Assembly (NCBI GenBank): GCA_000209815.1
Contig: FP929036.1
Coordinates: forward strand, 415,340-479,339
Reading direction: 5' to 3'
Source of the DNA: Butyrivibrio fibrisolvens 16/4
GTDB taxonomy: Bacteria > Bacillota > Clostridia > Lachnospirales > Lachnospiraceae
DNA: 64,000 nucleotides
Below the pieces are notes generated by a model, which was given only the letters and a program-made list of their open reading frames with translations, was not told the DNA's origin and did no database searches. The position numbers and the translations under genes are program-made. Positions 54,521-63,265 of this stretch are shown here, in pieces (the first letter of the stretch is position 1; every line of letters begins with the position of its first letter).

Positions 54521-55399
54521 TTAGCCCTTAACTCCACCAAGTGTTACACCACCAACGATGTGCTTTGAAAGAATAAGGTAAACAATGATTACAGGGAAAA
54601 TTGAGAATGCAATCATCATATAAACCTGTCCCATATCAAACTTAAGCCAATCAGCAGAACGAAGCTGAGCTATTAATATAGGAAGAGTCTTCTTTGTATC
54701 ATCGTGGAGCACAAGCGCTGGAGTGAAGTAATTGTTCCAGCTGTTTACGAAGCTGAAGATTGCCTGAACAGCAATAGCTGGCTTCATAAGAGGTACTACA
54801 ATCTGATTGAATGTTCTAAATTCTCCAGAACCATCGATTCGAGCTGCCTCTACAAGTGAAAGAGGAAGTGTAGAATCCATGTACTGCTTCATATAGAAGA
54901 ATACAGCTGGAGATGCAATTGCAGGCACAATAAGTGCTGCTGGATTGTTATCAAGTCCCATCTTACCAATTAACTGTAAGAAACCAAGTACAGTAACCTG
55001 TGTTGGAATCATCATAATCATAAGAATGAATGTGAACATGAACTTCTTGCCTTTAAAATCATAGGCGTGAATTGCATAAGCAGTCATTGCAGAGAAGTAA
55101 GTTGCAAGACCTGCTGTTAAGAATGCAATTACAAGTGAGTTAATCAAACCATTAAGAATAGGAAGTGTTCCATTTTTAAGGTTTGTCCAGTTCTCAACAA
55201 AATGAGTACTTGGAACTGCTGAAAATCCTAAGCTAAGCTCAGAATTGCTTCTTGTGGCATTGATAAACAATACATAAAACCAAAACAGACACAAGAATGA
55301 AATTAAAATCAATACTACATATGATACTACTCTTCTAGCATGTACAGAGGCACCAGTGTCCTGCTTGCCTGCTATAGTAGTGTTAGCTGCCATATCCAT
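54521..55399 (-). CDS. carbohydrate ABC transporter permease (MalG type)
   Basis: 292 residues, six membrane helices, with the inner-membrane permease EAA loop LVEAARIDGSGEFRTFNQIVVPLMKPAI. It starts after a Cys-free N-terminal tail (MDMAANTTIAGKQDTGASVHARR) and ends LSKHIVGGVTLGGVKG, typical of MalG/LacG-like CUT1 permeases. It pairs with the MalF-type permease 37 bases upstream. The ATPase subunit is not here; a shared MsmK-type ATPase encoded elsewhere is the usual solution. Confidence 0.92.
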   Translation of the reverse strand: MDMAANTTIAGKQDTGASVHARRVVSYVVLILISFLCLFWFYVLFINATRSNSELSLGFSAVPSTHFVENWTNLKNGTLPILNGLINSLVIAFLTAGLATYFSAMTAYAIHAYDFKGKKFMFTFILMIMMIPTQVTVLGFLQLIGKMGLDNNPAALIVPAIASPAVFFYMKQYMDSTLPLSLVEAARIDGSGEFRTFNQIVVPLMKPAIAVQAIFSFVNSWNNYFTPALVLHDDTKKTLPILIAQLRSADWLKFDMGQVYMMIAFSIFPVIIVYLILSKHIVGGVTLGGVKG

Positions 55400-55436
55400 A
55401 ATATTTTACCTCGTTTCTATTTAAATAACTATAGAA

Positions 55437-56344
55437 TTACTTCACCTTATCAGAATTTGTAAACTTGAATACGATCAAGCTTAAGATACCAGTTATTACA
55501 AACAGGAATACTGAAAGTGCACCAGCTAAACCGTAGTTCTTGCTGAACAGGTGCTTGTTCAAATACATAATAAGTGTCATTGATGAACGCATTGGATCTC
55601 CAGTTCCGTTTGTTAAAATCTGTGGAACGTCGAACATCTGCAAACCACCAATAAGTGATGTAATCATAACGAAGATTAGAATAGGTCTAAGTAGTGGTAA
55701 TGTAATTTTATAGAAAATCTGAGTAGATGTAGCTCCATCTACCTGTGCAGCCTCAAAGAGTGATGGGTCAATGCCCAACATTCCGGCCATCAGAAGAATT
55801 GTCGTATTTCCAAACCACATAAGGCAGTTCATTGTAGCTACAAGTGTACGAACTGTCCAAACATGACTCATAAACTGATATGCTGACTTAAAAACTCCCA
55901 TTTGCATAAGCATAGAATTAATAGGACCGCTATCTGAGAATAATGTAAAGAATAACATTGCAAAAGCCGAAGCCATAATCAAGTTTGGTAAGTAAATTAC
56001 CGTCTTGAAGAATGTCTGGCATTTTAATCTAAGTGATGGATCTGTAAACCATGCTCCTAAGAGAAGCGATAAAAGAATCTGTGGAATGAATCCCATCAAC
56101 CACATAATCATTGTGTTGATAAAATATGTTGGCAAATCACCATTTGAAATAATTGTGCCATAATTCTGAAGCCCTACGAAGTTAGGGCCAATCTGAGTAA
56201 GACCTGAACGGTAATTCTCAAAAAATGAATTGTAAATAGTTGTTGCAAGTGGCACCAACTGGAAAATTAAAAGATTACAGTAAATGGAATTAAGAATATG
56301 TAGCCCCATTTGTTGTAGCTTACTACTTTGCTCTTCTTGTTCAT
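55437..56344 (-). CDS. carbohydrate ABC transporter permease (MalF type; apparent frameshift near N-terminus)
   Basis: The long ORF starts poorly at 56309 (MGLHILNSIYC...). The real start is the ATG at 56344 (MNKKSKVVSYNKWGYIFLIPFTVIF), with GGGAG upstream. That frame joins the long ORF at ...VIFLIFQLVPLATTIYNSFF if one more A/T is present in the 4-base run at 56269-56272. The joined protein has ~302 residues, six helices and the EAA loop LFEAAQVDGATSTQIFYKITLPLLRPI. It forms the translocation pore with the MalG-type partner. The neighbouring genes are intact, so a sequence error is the simplest explanation. Confidence 0.85.
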
Positions 56345-56374
56345 AAGTGCTCCCTTTTGAATATCTTTAATATA

Positions 56375-56401
56375 GGGCGCACAGGACTAACCCATGCGCC
56401 C
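56375..56401 (-). other. intergenic hairpin between binding-protein and permease genes
   Basis: GGGCGCA (56375-56381) pairs with TGCGCCC (56395-56401). It has no good T-run on the minus strand. Such hairpins often give the binding protein higher expression than the permeases. Confidence 0.6.
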
Positions 56402-56437
56402 CCATTATTTTATTTCCCGCTAAGTGTAATTGTAAAA

Positions 56438-57832
56438 TTACTCTGCTGTAAGCTCTGGATACTTCTCAACTACAGCCTTCTTGAACATATCAAGTGCCTC
56501 TTCCTTTGTAGCATTGCCCTGGAAGTAGTTCTTGATTGCCTTCTGAAGCTCTTCGTTACATCCCTGATCGTATGCAGAAATATTTGAAAGGTCTACCTTC
56601 TCAGCACCTTCTGCAAGCTGCTTGTATGGGTTCTGTCCGCCGAGGAGATCAAGGTTACCTGAATCATCAGCTGCAAGCTCTGAAAGAACTGTCTTGCTGT
56701 TTACACAGTCAGCATCCTGCTGAGCGATATCCTTAAGGATACCCTTATCTGTTGTCATCTTAAGGATGATATCCTTTACAAGGTTAGCATTGTCTGTACC
56801 TGTTGCAGCGCAGATCCATGTACCACCCCAGTAGTAAGACTGTGGTCCTACACAGTATCCCCAGCCGCCCTGGCCAGCGATTGAAGCAGGATCATCTGCG
56901 TTAAGGCAGAAGTTGAAGAACCAAGCTGGTCCAAAGTAGCAGAATACCTTTCCTTCTGGGTTCTTACCCTTTGCCCAGTCATCGCCCCAAAGGTCATCTG
57001 TATCCTCAGCCTTTGCGTCTACGAGTTCCTTAGAATCATCAATCCACTTATCAATGTTCTTGTCGATAACAACCTTGTTATCCTGTACCCACTTACCTGA
57101 TACATTGTTTGAATATACACGGAATGTATCATAAGCAGAACACATTGTATAACCAGCCTCAGCAACCTTTGCTGCTGTCTCGTTGTACTTGCCCCAATCA
57201 GCTACTGCTGCCTGTACTTCGTCTGGATCATCTGTTCCAAGAACTTCCTTAGCTGCTTCTCTGTTGTAGATAAGACCAGCTGAGCAAGCCTGCCATGAAG
57301 AACCCTTTAACTTACCGTTGCTATCTGTAACGATAGACTGTGTATACTTATACTGATCTGCAAGATCTGCATCTGTGATACCAAGATCTGATAATGCCAT
57401 AGCATAATCTGTATCAACATACTTAAGAGCGTAATCAGCTTCTACTAAGAATAAGTCAACCTTATCATCAGCAGCTGCTGACTCCTGTGCGAGAAGAGCC
57501 TCGTCAAGGTTGTTCTGGTATGCATTATCTGTAGATGGAGTAATTGTCCAAACTACATCAACATCACCAATCTTACCGTGTGTAGCATCTACCTCTTCGT
57601 ATCCAGGATAGTGAGCCTTAAGTCTTGACTGGAACTCATCATTCCAGCACTGGATGTTAAGAACTTTACCTGTATCTGCAGGTAACTCTGCTGCAGCTTC
57701 TGTAGCCTCTGTCTCAGTAGCTGCTGTGTCTGTTGCTGGTTCTGCATCATTTGATGCTGCGCCGCCGCAACCAGCGAACATTGTTGCTGTCATTGTTGTT
57801 AATGCAAGCAAACTAACAATTCTTCTTTTCAT
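56438..57832 (-). CDS. extracellular sugar-binding lipoprotein of the ABC importer
   Basis: 464 residues. The lipoprotein signal peptide ends in the lipobox MFAGC (Cys22), followed by a Thr/Glu/Ala-rich linker. The mature protein is a CUT1 substrate-binding protein (VLNIQCWNDEFQSRLKAHYPGYEEV..., AYQNNLDEALLAQESAAADDKVDLFLVEADYALKYV). It delivers an oligosaccharide to the two permeases encoded downstream. A GGGAGG site is upstream, and a small hairpin (TACGTG/CACGTA) lies in the leader. The adjacent LacI regulator and GH94 phosphorylase suggest cellobiose or cellodextrins. Confidence 0.92.
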   Translation of the reverse strand: MKRRIVSLLALTTMTATMFAGCGGAASNDAEPATDTAATETEATEAAAELPADTGKVLNIQCWNDEFQSRLKAHYPGYEEVDATHGKIGDVDVVWTITPSTDNAYQNNLDEALLAQESAAADDKVDLFLVEADYALKYVDTDYAMALSDLGITDADLADQYKYTQSIVTDSNGKLKGSSWQACSAGLIYNREAAKEVLGTDDPDEVQAAVADWGKYNETAAKVAEAGYTMCSAYDTFRVYSNNVSGKWVQDNKVVIDKNIDKWIDDSKELVDAKAEDTDDLWGDDWAKGKNPEGKVFCYFGPAWFFNFCLNADDPASIAGQGGWGYCVGPQSYYWGGTWICAATGTDNANLVKDIILKMTTDKGILKDIAQQDADCVNSKTVLSELAADDSGNLDLLGGQNPYKQLAEGAEKVDLSNISAYDQGCNEELQKAIKNYFQGNATKEEALDMFKKAVVEKYPELTAE

Positions 57833-57920
57833 TTTGTGTTCCTCCCAAAATTTTTACGTGTTCCTCACGTATTTTTTTAAGTTACTGCATTTATCTAAAG
57901 TTGATACCTCAACTAAATGC

Positions 57921-58954
57921 CTAATTAAGTTTCTTAAGAGTGTCTCCCTCAAGAACCCAACCTTTAACGGTTATCTGTTGAATCAAAGTGGTTTTGGTTT
58001 TTCAATCAGTGCCACAAGACTTTGTGCCGCAAGTATTCCCATCTCTTCTGTATTTTGTCTGTATGTCGTAAGACGTGGTCTAATATGTCTTGCAACCTTG
58101 ATTCCATCAAATCCTACTACCGAAATATCATCAGGAACCTTTAAGCCTCTTTCAGCTATGGCTCTCATTCCACCGTAAGTAGCATAATCATCTGGGTAAA
58201 AAATACAGGTAGGTCTTGTTCTGAGTTTCAAAAGCTCCAAAGTCTTTTCGTAAGCACCGTGTGTATCTCTATAAGGAGATTCCTTAATGTACTCTTCAGG
58301 AATTTCTATCCCGTATTCTTCAAGCTTTCTATTAAATGTAACCAGTCTTAAGTTTGTTGTTGCGGATTCAGCTCCGTGTATGTATGCGATTTTTCTATGT
58401 CCATTCTGGACTACAAAATCTACAAGATCTGACATTCCGTCAACATTATCAGAAAGGATTGTTGTTGTCTCATTATATATATGATCAATTGTGACTACTG
58501 GGATGTTGCTCTTAACCAGTTCAACAACCTCAGGATCGTCAAAATGAACATTTGCAATAATGACACCATCGAATCTTCTATAGCGTGCGTGTTCCAAATA
58601 GGATGCCCTACCTGGTCTGCTTCTGTCATTCGATATAAATGTTATATCGTAACCTTCTTTTTCGACTTCCTTCTTAAAACTTTCAAGAACCCCTGCAAAG
58701 AAATCATGAGTCAAACCGCTGTTTGCATCGTCCATAAAAAGGACTCCTATATTATGTGTGCGATTTGTTTTCATTGATTTCGCTGCTGCGTTTGGAACAT
58801 ATCCCATATCCTTTGCAGCTTTTCGAATTCTGATTTTCGTATCTGCACCGATATCGCTGTGATCATTCAATGCTTTACTAACTGTAGCTATTGAAACACC
58901 ACACTCTGATGCAATGTCCTTCAATGAAACCATTGCGCTCTCCCTATATATCAA
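57921..58954 (-). CDS. LacI-family transcriptional regulator (apparent frameshift at C-terminus)
   Basis: The uninterrupted frame ends at 57983 after ...VALIEKPKPL. One more base near 57989-57995 continues it as KPTLIQQITVKGWVLEGDTLKKLN to 57921, the expected LacI C-terminus, giving ~344 residues. The N-terminal helix-turn-helix (VSLKDIASECGVSIATVSKALNDHSDI) and hinge (AAKSMKTNRT) are followed by a sugar-binding domain. An ORF start upstream of the MVSLKDIA methionine (58934) is possible; MVSLKDIA is the likelier start. Three matching operator sequences lie between it and the divergent GH94 gene, so it probably controls both. Confidence 0.88.
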
Positions 58955-58961
58955 ATCTCCC

Positions 58962-58973
58962 TTAATCGTTTTC
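58962..58973. promoter_or_regulatory. LacI-type operator 1
   Basis: TTAATCGTTTTC, identical to the copy at 59203-59214. The central CG is typical of LacI-family operators. It lies just upstream of the regulator gene, so it may mediate autoregulation. Confidence 0.5.
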
Positions 58974-58976
58974 GCA

Positions 58977-59000
58977 ACTTAAATATAGCTCTATTTAAGT
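58977..59000. promoter_or_regulatory. 24-bp palindrome in the LacI/GH94 intergenic region
   Basis: ACTTAAATA, 6 bases, TATTTAAGT: a perfect 9-bp inverted repeat directly next to operator 1. It could be a second regulator's site or overlap the lacI-type promoter. The rest of the 300-base region holds no gene. Confidence 0.35.
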
Positions 59001-59145
59001 ATTTAAACAAGTACTTTTCGAAAATTTGTCTTTTCGTGTCAGTTTCGTATCTTGTTTTAGTGCATGTTCTACAAAAAAATATATAGGGATTTCCATTTAA
59101 CCCCCCGTATGCTATTCTTTATGTGGGATAACCCTGTTTATCTAC

Positions 59146-59157
59146 TTAAACGTTTAC
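59146..59157. promoter_or_regulatory. LacI-type operator 2
   Basis: TTAAACGTTTAC, near-palindromic around CG, matching the TTAAnCGTTTnC pattern of the other two sites. It lies ~110 bases before the GH94 start. Confidence 0.5.
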
Positions 59158-59202
59158 GGGTTAAAAATCTTGAAAACGGCTTATGTAAATGCTCTTACTT
59201 AC

Positions 59203-59222
59203 TTAATCGTTTTCATTATAAG
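59203..59222 (+). promoter_or_regulatory. LacI-type operator 3 overlapping the GH94 promoter
   Basis: TTAATCGTTTTC (59203-59214) is followed by TATAAG (59217-59222), a plausible -10 for the GH94 gene. Repressor binding here would block RNA polymerase. Confidence 0.5.
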
Positions 59223-59267
59223 CTTTTTCGAGGTTAGAAAATATAACTACTACAAAGGGAGGAAAAC

Positions 59268-61703
59268 ATGAAATACGGATTTTTCGATGATAACAATAAG
59301 GAATATGTTATCACAACTCCAAAGACTCCTTTGCCTTGGATCAACTATCTGGGCTGCAAGGATTTCTTTACATTATTATCAAATACTTGCGGAGGTTATA
59401 CCTTCTATAAAGATGCAAAGCTTCTTAGAATGACTAGATATCGTTACAACGATACTACTCCAGATACAAACGGTAAGTACTTCTATATTAAGGATGGCGA
59501 TACTATTTGGAACCCAGGTTGGCAGCCAACAAAGACAGAGCTTGATTCTTACGAATGCCGTCACGGTATTGGCTACAGCAAATTCACAGGTACTAAGAAT
59601 GATGTAGAGGCAGCTCTTGTTACTTTCGTTCCTGTTAATGATTCAGTAGAGCTTACAAAAGTAACTCTTACAAATAAGGGTACTGCAAAGAAGGATATTC
59701 AGCTTTTCTCTTATGTAGAATGGTGTTTATGGAATGCCGATGATGATATGAAGAACTTCCAGCGTAACCTTTCAATAGGTGAAGTTGAAGTTGTTGATTC
59801 TACTATTTATCACAAGACAGAGTATAGAGAGCGCCGTAATCACTACGCTGTTTACTCTGTAAACTCAAAGATTGACGGTTTCGAAACAAGCCGTGACGAG
59901 TTTAGAGGTGCCTACAACGGACCTGATAAGCCAGCAGCAGTTATTGAAGGAAAGCTTCATAACACAATCGCTTCTGGTTGGTATCCAATCGCTTCTCATC
60001 AGATTAATGTATCTCTCAACCCAGGCGAGTCAAAGACATTTGTATTTGCTCTTGGTTATATCGAGAATGCCGAAGATGACAAGTGGGAAGCTCCAAGCGT
60101 AATTAATAAGAAGAAAGCAACAGCTCTTCTCTCAAAATATCAGACAGTAGAAGCATTTGATTCAGCTCTTGCCGAGCTTTGTAGCTACTGGGATGGACTT
60201 CTTGCTAAGTTCCACATTGAATCTAAGGACGAGCATGTAAACCGTATGGTTAATATCTGGAACCAGTATCAGTGTATGGTTACATTTAATATGTCTCGTT
60301 CAGCTTCTTACTACGAGTCAGGTATTGGCCGTGGAATGGGATTCAGAGATTCTTGCCAGGATCTTCTCGGTTTCGTTCACCTTATTCCTGATCGTGCTCG
60401 TGAAAGAATTATTGATATTGCATCAACACAGTTCCAGGATGGTTCAGCTTATCATCAGTATCAGCCACTTACAAAGAAAGGCAATTCTGATATCGGTTCT
60501 GGATTTAACGACGATCCACTTTGGCTCATTGCAGGAACTTCAGCTTACATCCGTGAGACAGGTGATACATCAATCCTTAACGAGACTGTTCCATATGACA
60601 ATGATATGTCAGTTGCAACATCTCTTATGGAGCACTTAAAGCGTTCATTTGATTACATCGTAAATCACAAGGGTCCACACGATCTTCCACTTATAGGTCG
60701 TGCCGATTGGAATGACTGCTTGAACCTTAACTGCTTCTCAGAGCATCCAGGTGAAAGCTTCCAGTGCTTTGGTCCTTCAGAAGGTCCTGTTGCTGAGTCA
60801 GTATTCATCGCTGGTATGTTTGTAAAATATGGTCGCGAGTACGCAGATCTTTGCAAGCTTATGGGAGACAATGCAGAGGCAGACAGAGCTCTTGCTGAGG
60901 TTGATAAGATGATTAAGGCCATCGAAAAGGATGGTTGGGACGGCGAGTGGTTCGTACGTGCCTATGATGCTTACAGCCATAAAGTTGGTTCTAAGGAATG
61001 TGAAGAGGGACAGATTTACATCGAGCCACAGGGTATGTGTGTAATGGCTGGCGTAGGTATAGATGATGGCAATGCCGTAAAGGCCCTTAATTCAGTTAAA
61101 GAAAAGCTTGATACAAAGTATGGTGTTATGATTCTTCAGCCTGCTTACACAAGATATCATCTTGAGCTTGGTGAAATCTCATCATATCCACCAGGATACA
61201 AGGAAAATGCTGGTATCTTCTGCCACAATAATCCTTGGATTTCTATTGCAGAGACATGTATCGGTCGTGGTGATAGAGCATTTGAAGTTTACAAGAAAAC
61301 ATGTCCATCATACATCGAGGACATTTCAGAAATTCATAGAACCGAGCCTTATGTATACTCACAGATGGTTGCTGGCGCTGATGCCAAGTTCCACGGTGAG
61401 GCAAAGAACAGCTGGCTTACAGGTACAGCTGCTTGGACATTTACAAATATTTCTCAGTACATTTTGGGAATTTATCCTACACTTGAGGGACTTTCTGTTA
61501 ACCCTTGTACACCAGCAGAGTTTGGCGATTTCAATGTAACACGTGTTTACCGTGGAGTTACATACAACATCGAAATCAAGAACCCTAACAAGGTACAGAA
61601 GGGTGTAGCAAGCTTACTTGTTGATGGTAAGGAAGTTGAAGGAAACATCATTCCATTCGACGGCAGCAAGAAGACAGTAAGCGTAGTTGCTACAATGAAG
61701 TAG
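59268..61703 (+). CDS. GH94 cellobiose phosphorylase
   Basis: 811 residues, full length. It has the GH94 N-terminal beta-sandwich ([30 protein letters not shown]) and an (alpha/alpha)6 barrel with [19 protein letters not shown] and [11 protein letters not shown], which carries the general-acid Asp. It phosphorolyses cellobiose to glucose-1-phosphate and glucose in the cytoplasm, since there is no signal peptide. GGGAGG lies six bases before the ATG. It is divergent from the LacI regulator and sugar-importer genes, and together they form a cellobiose uptake and cleavage locus. A terminator follows. Cellobiose rather than cellodextrin or chitobiose is the best guess by resemblance. Confidence 0.93.
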   Translation: MKYGFFDDNNKEYVITTPKTPLPWINYLGCKDFFTLLSNTCGGYTFYKDAKLLRMTRYRYNDTTPDTNGKYFYIKDGDTIWNPGWQPTKTELDSYECRHGIGYSKFTGTKNDVEAALVTFVPVNDSVELTKVTLTNKGTAKKDIQLFSYVEWCLWNADDDMKNFQRNLSIGEVEVVDSTIYHKTEYRERRNHYAVYSVNSKIDGFETSRDEFRGAYNGPDKPAAVIEGKLHNTIASGWYPIASHQINVSLNPGESKTFVFALGYIENAEDDKWEAPSVINKKKATALLSKYQTVEAFDSALAELCSYWDGLLAKFHIESKDEHVNRMVNIWNQYQCMVTFNMSRSASYYESGIGRGMGFRDSCQDLLGFVHLIPDRARERIIDIASTQFQDGSAYHQYQPLTKKGNSDIGSGFNDDPLWLIAGTSAYIRETGDTSILNETVPYDNDMSVATSLMEHLKRSFDYIVNHKGPHDLPLIGRADWNDCLNLNCFSEHPGESFQCFGPSEGPVAESVFIAGMFVKYGREYADLCKLMGDNAEADRALAEVDKMIKAIEKDGWDGEWFVRAYDAYSHKVGSKECEEGQIYIEPQGMCVMAGVGIDDGNAVKALNSVKEKLDTKYGVMILQPAYTRYHLELGEISSYPPGYKENAGIFCHNNPWISIAETCIGRGDRAFEVYKKTCPSYIEDISEIHRTEPYVYSQMVAGADAKFHGEAKNSWLTGTAAWTFTNISQYILGIYPTLEGLSVNPCTPAEFGDFNVTRVYRGVTYNIEIKNPNKVQKGVASLLVDGKEVEGNIIPFDGSKKTVSVVATMK

Positions 61704-61743
61704 TTTATTTCATTAATCTTCATATACAATTTATTCTCCTTCT

Positions 61744-61777
61744 AAAAGAGCCAGCGTTTGACACGTCTGGCTCTTTT
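61744..61777 (+). terminator. terminator of the GH94 gene
   Basis: AAAAGAGCCAG (61744-61754) and CTGGCTCTTTT (61767-61777) form an 11-bp stem ending in a T-run. Confidence 0.93.
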
Positions 61778-61794
61778 GCTGTTTAATTATAACT

Positions 61795-62678
61795 ATGAAT
61801 AGAACACTTACATATATTATTTCAACTGAATATGATGGATTTCAAATAGATAAATTTCTTAAAACCCAAGGTTATTCTTCCGCCAATATCACCGCCATTA
61901 AAAAGATGCCTAATAACGTTGTAATTGACGGCGAGTGGGTTCATATGAATAGAAAGCTGTCTGCTGGCGAACTGCTGACAGTGAATATATCTGAAGAGGA
62001 TTCTTCCGAAAAGATTCCTGCTGTTAAGATGGATTTAGATATTGTTTATGAAGACGAGGATATTATTGTGATTAATAAGCCCGCTGGGCTGCCTATACAT
62101 CCTAGTCTTAATCACTATGAGGATTCTTTGGCTAACGGGCTGGCATATTACTATGAGCAGCAGGGCAAACCATTTATATTCAGATGTGCTAATAGATTAG
62201 ATAAGAACACTTCTGGGCTAACGGTTATTTCCAAGCACCTTGTCAGTGCCAATATCCTTTCTACGATGGTTAAGAACAGAGAATTTCACAGAGAATACTA
62301 TGCCATCGTTCGTGGTACTTTAGAGCAGCCTGAAGGCACTATAGATGCACCAATAGGCCGAGTAGATGATTCTATTATTACAAGACAGGTGGATTTCGAA
62401 AATGGTGAAAGAGCTGTCACCCACTACAAAGTTATGGACGAAAAAAATGGGCACAGCCTGGTTTCAATTCATCTTGAAACCGGTCGTACCCATCAGATTC
62501 GTGTGCATTTTAAATATATTGGTCATCCATTGATTGGAGACCATCTTTATAATCCTGATTTTGAGTATATGCAGAGACAGGCGCTACATTCCCATAGGAT
62601 TGAGTTTGTGCATCCCATAACCAAAAAGCAATGGAGTTTGTGGCTCCATTGCCTAATGATATGCAAAGAATATTTTAA
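61795..62678 (+). CDS. RluA/RluD-family pseudouridine synthase (apparent frameshift at 3' end)
   Basis: ~294 residues. It has an N-terminal S4-like region and a catalytic domain with the active-site motif ANRLDKNTSGLTVISK (catalytic Asp in RLD) and the family's RTHQIRVHFKYIGHPLIGDHLY. The uninterrupted frame runs to 62682 but ends oddly (LWLHCLMICKEYFK). One more A in the run at 62623-62627 gives ...AMEFVAPLPNDMQRIF and a stop at 62678, the expected family C-terminus. It isomerises uridines in rRNA or tRNA; the target site is not determinable. Its last codons also hold the terminator of the convergent J-domain gene. Confidence 0.88.
62623..62652 (-). terminator. terminator of the J-domain gene, embedded in the rluA-type coding sequence
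   Basis: GCAATGGAG (62628-62636) and CTCCATTGC (62644-62652) form a perfect 9-bp stem. On the minus strand five T follow. It lies 33 bases past the J-domain gene's stop. Confidence 0.8.
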
Positions 62679-62684
62679 GTAGCC

Positions 62685-63149
62685 TTAATTCATCTGAGCC
62701 TTAAGGTCTTCGTATTCTCTATTGATTTCAGCTACCGTAGCTGTATCGCCAGCGTCCCCATCCGGATGATAAATCTTAATAAGGTCCTTGTAACGCTTTT
62801 TAAGAGCCTTTTTATCAGAAACACCAGAGAAGAACATCTCACCCTGGACGACATTATCCGTGGTGGTAACGCCGTAGCTGTACTCTTCCTGGACATTGGA
62901 CTGAACATGCTCGTAGAACTTTTTCTTGCGTTCAAACTGCTTTTTATCATCAGCAAGCTGCTGAGTTTCGCGAATGAGCATTTCCCATTTCATCTCAAAC
63001 TGCTTTTCCTGCTGCTCAAGTGTGCGAATTCTCGCATCAACTTCTCTTTTTTCTTTTAATAAATCATTCCATGCTTTTTCTAACTCAAGCTGTCTATCTT
63101 CAAGTGCCTGCATGTCGATTTTACCTTGACATGTGCGTTCTTTTGCCAT
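62685..63149 (-). CDS. coiled-coil protein with C-terminal J-domain
   Basis: 154 residues from MAKERTCQG (63149), which has GGGAGAG upstream; the longer frame to 63203 is unlikely. Residues ~10-95 are a charged coiled coil (DRQLELEKAWNDLLKEKREVDARIRTLEQQEKQFE). The C-terminal ~45 residues are a J-domain (KKALKKRYKDLIKIYHPDGDAGDTATVAEINREYEDLKAQ) with the HPD tripeptide. A J-domain at the C-terminus, without Gly/Phe or zinc regions, suggests a specialised DnaK recruiter. The partner is unknown. It converges on the rluA-type gene. Confidence 0.82.
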   Translation of the reverse strand: MAKERTCQGKIDMQALEDRQLELEKAWNDLLKEKREVDARIRTLEQQEKQFEMKWEMLIRETQQLADDKKQFERKKKFYEHVQSNVQEEYSYGVTTTDNVVQGEMFFSGVSDKKALKKRYKDLIKIYHPDGDAGDTATVAEINREYEDLKAQMN

Positions 63150-63265
63150 ACTAACTCTCCCACTAATTAAAACTAAACATTCTGTTGGGGGATGTTCGCC
63201 CAACTTTTAATAAATTATATCGTAAATTCAATTAGCTTGTAAATTAGAAGAATGGGCTAATATTT

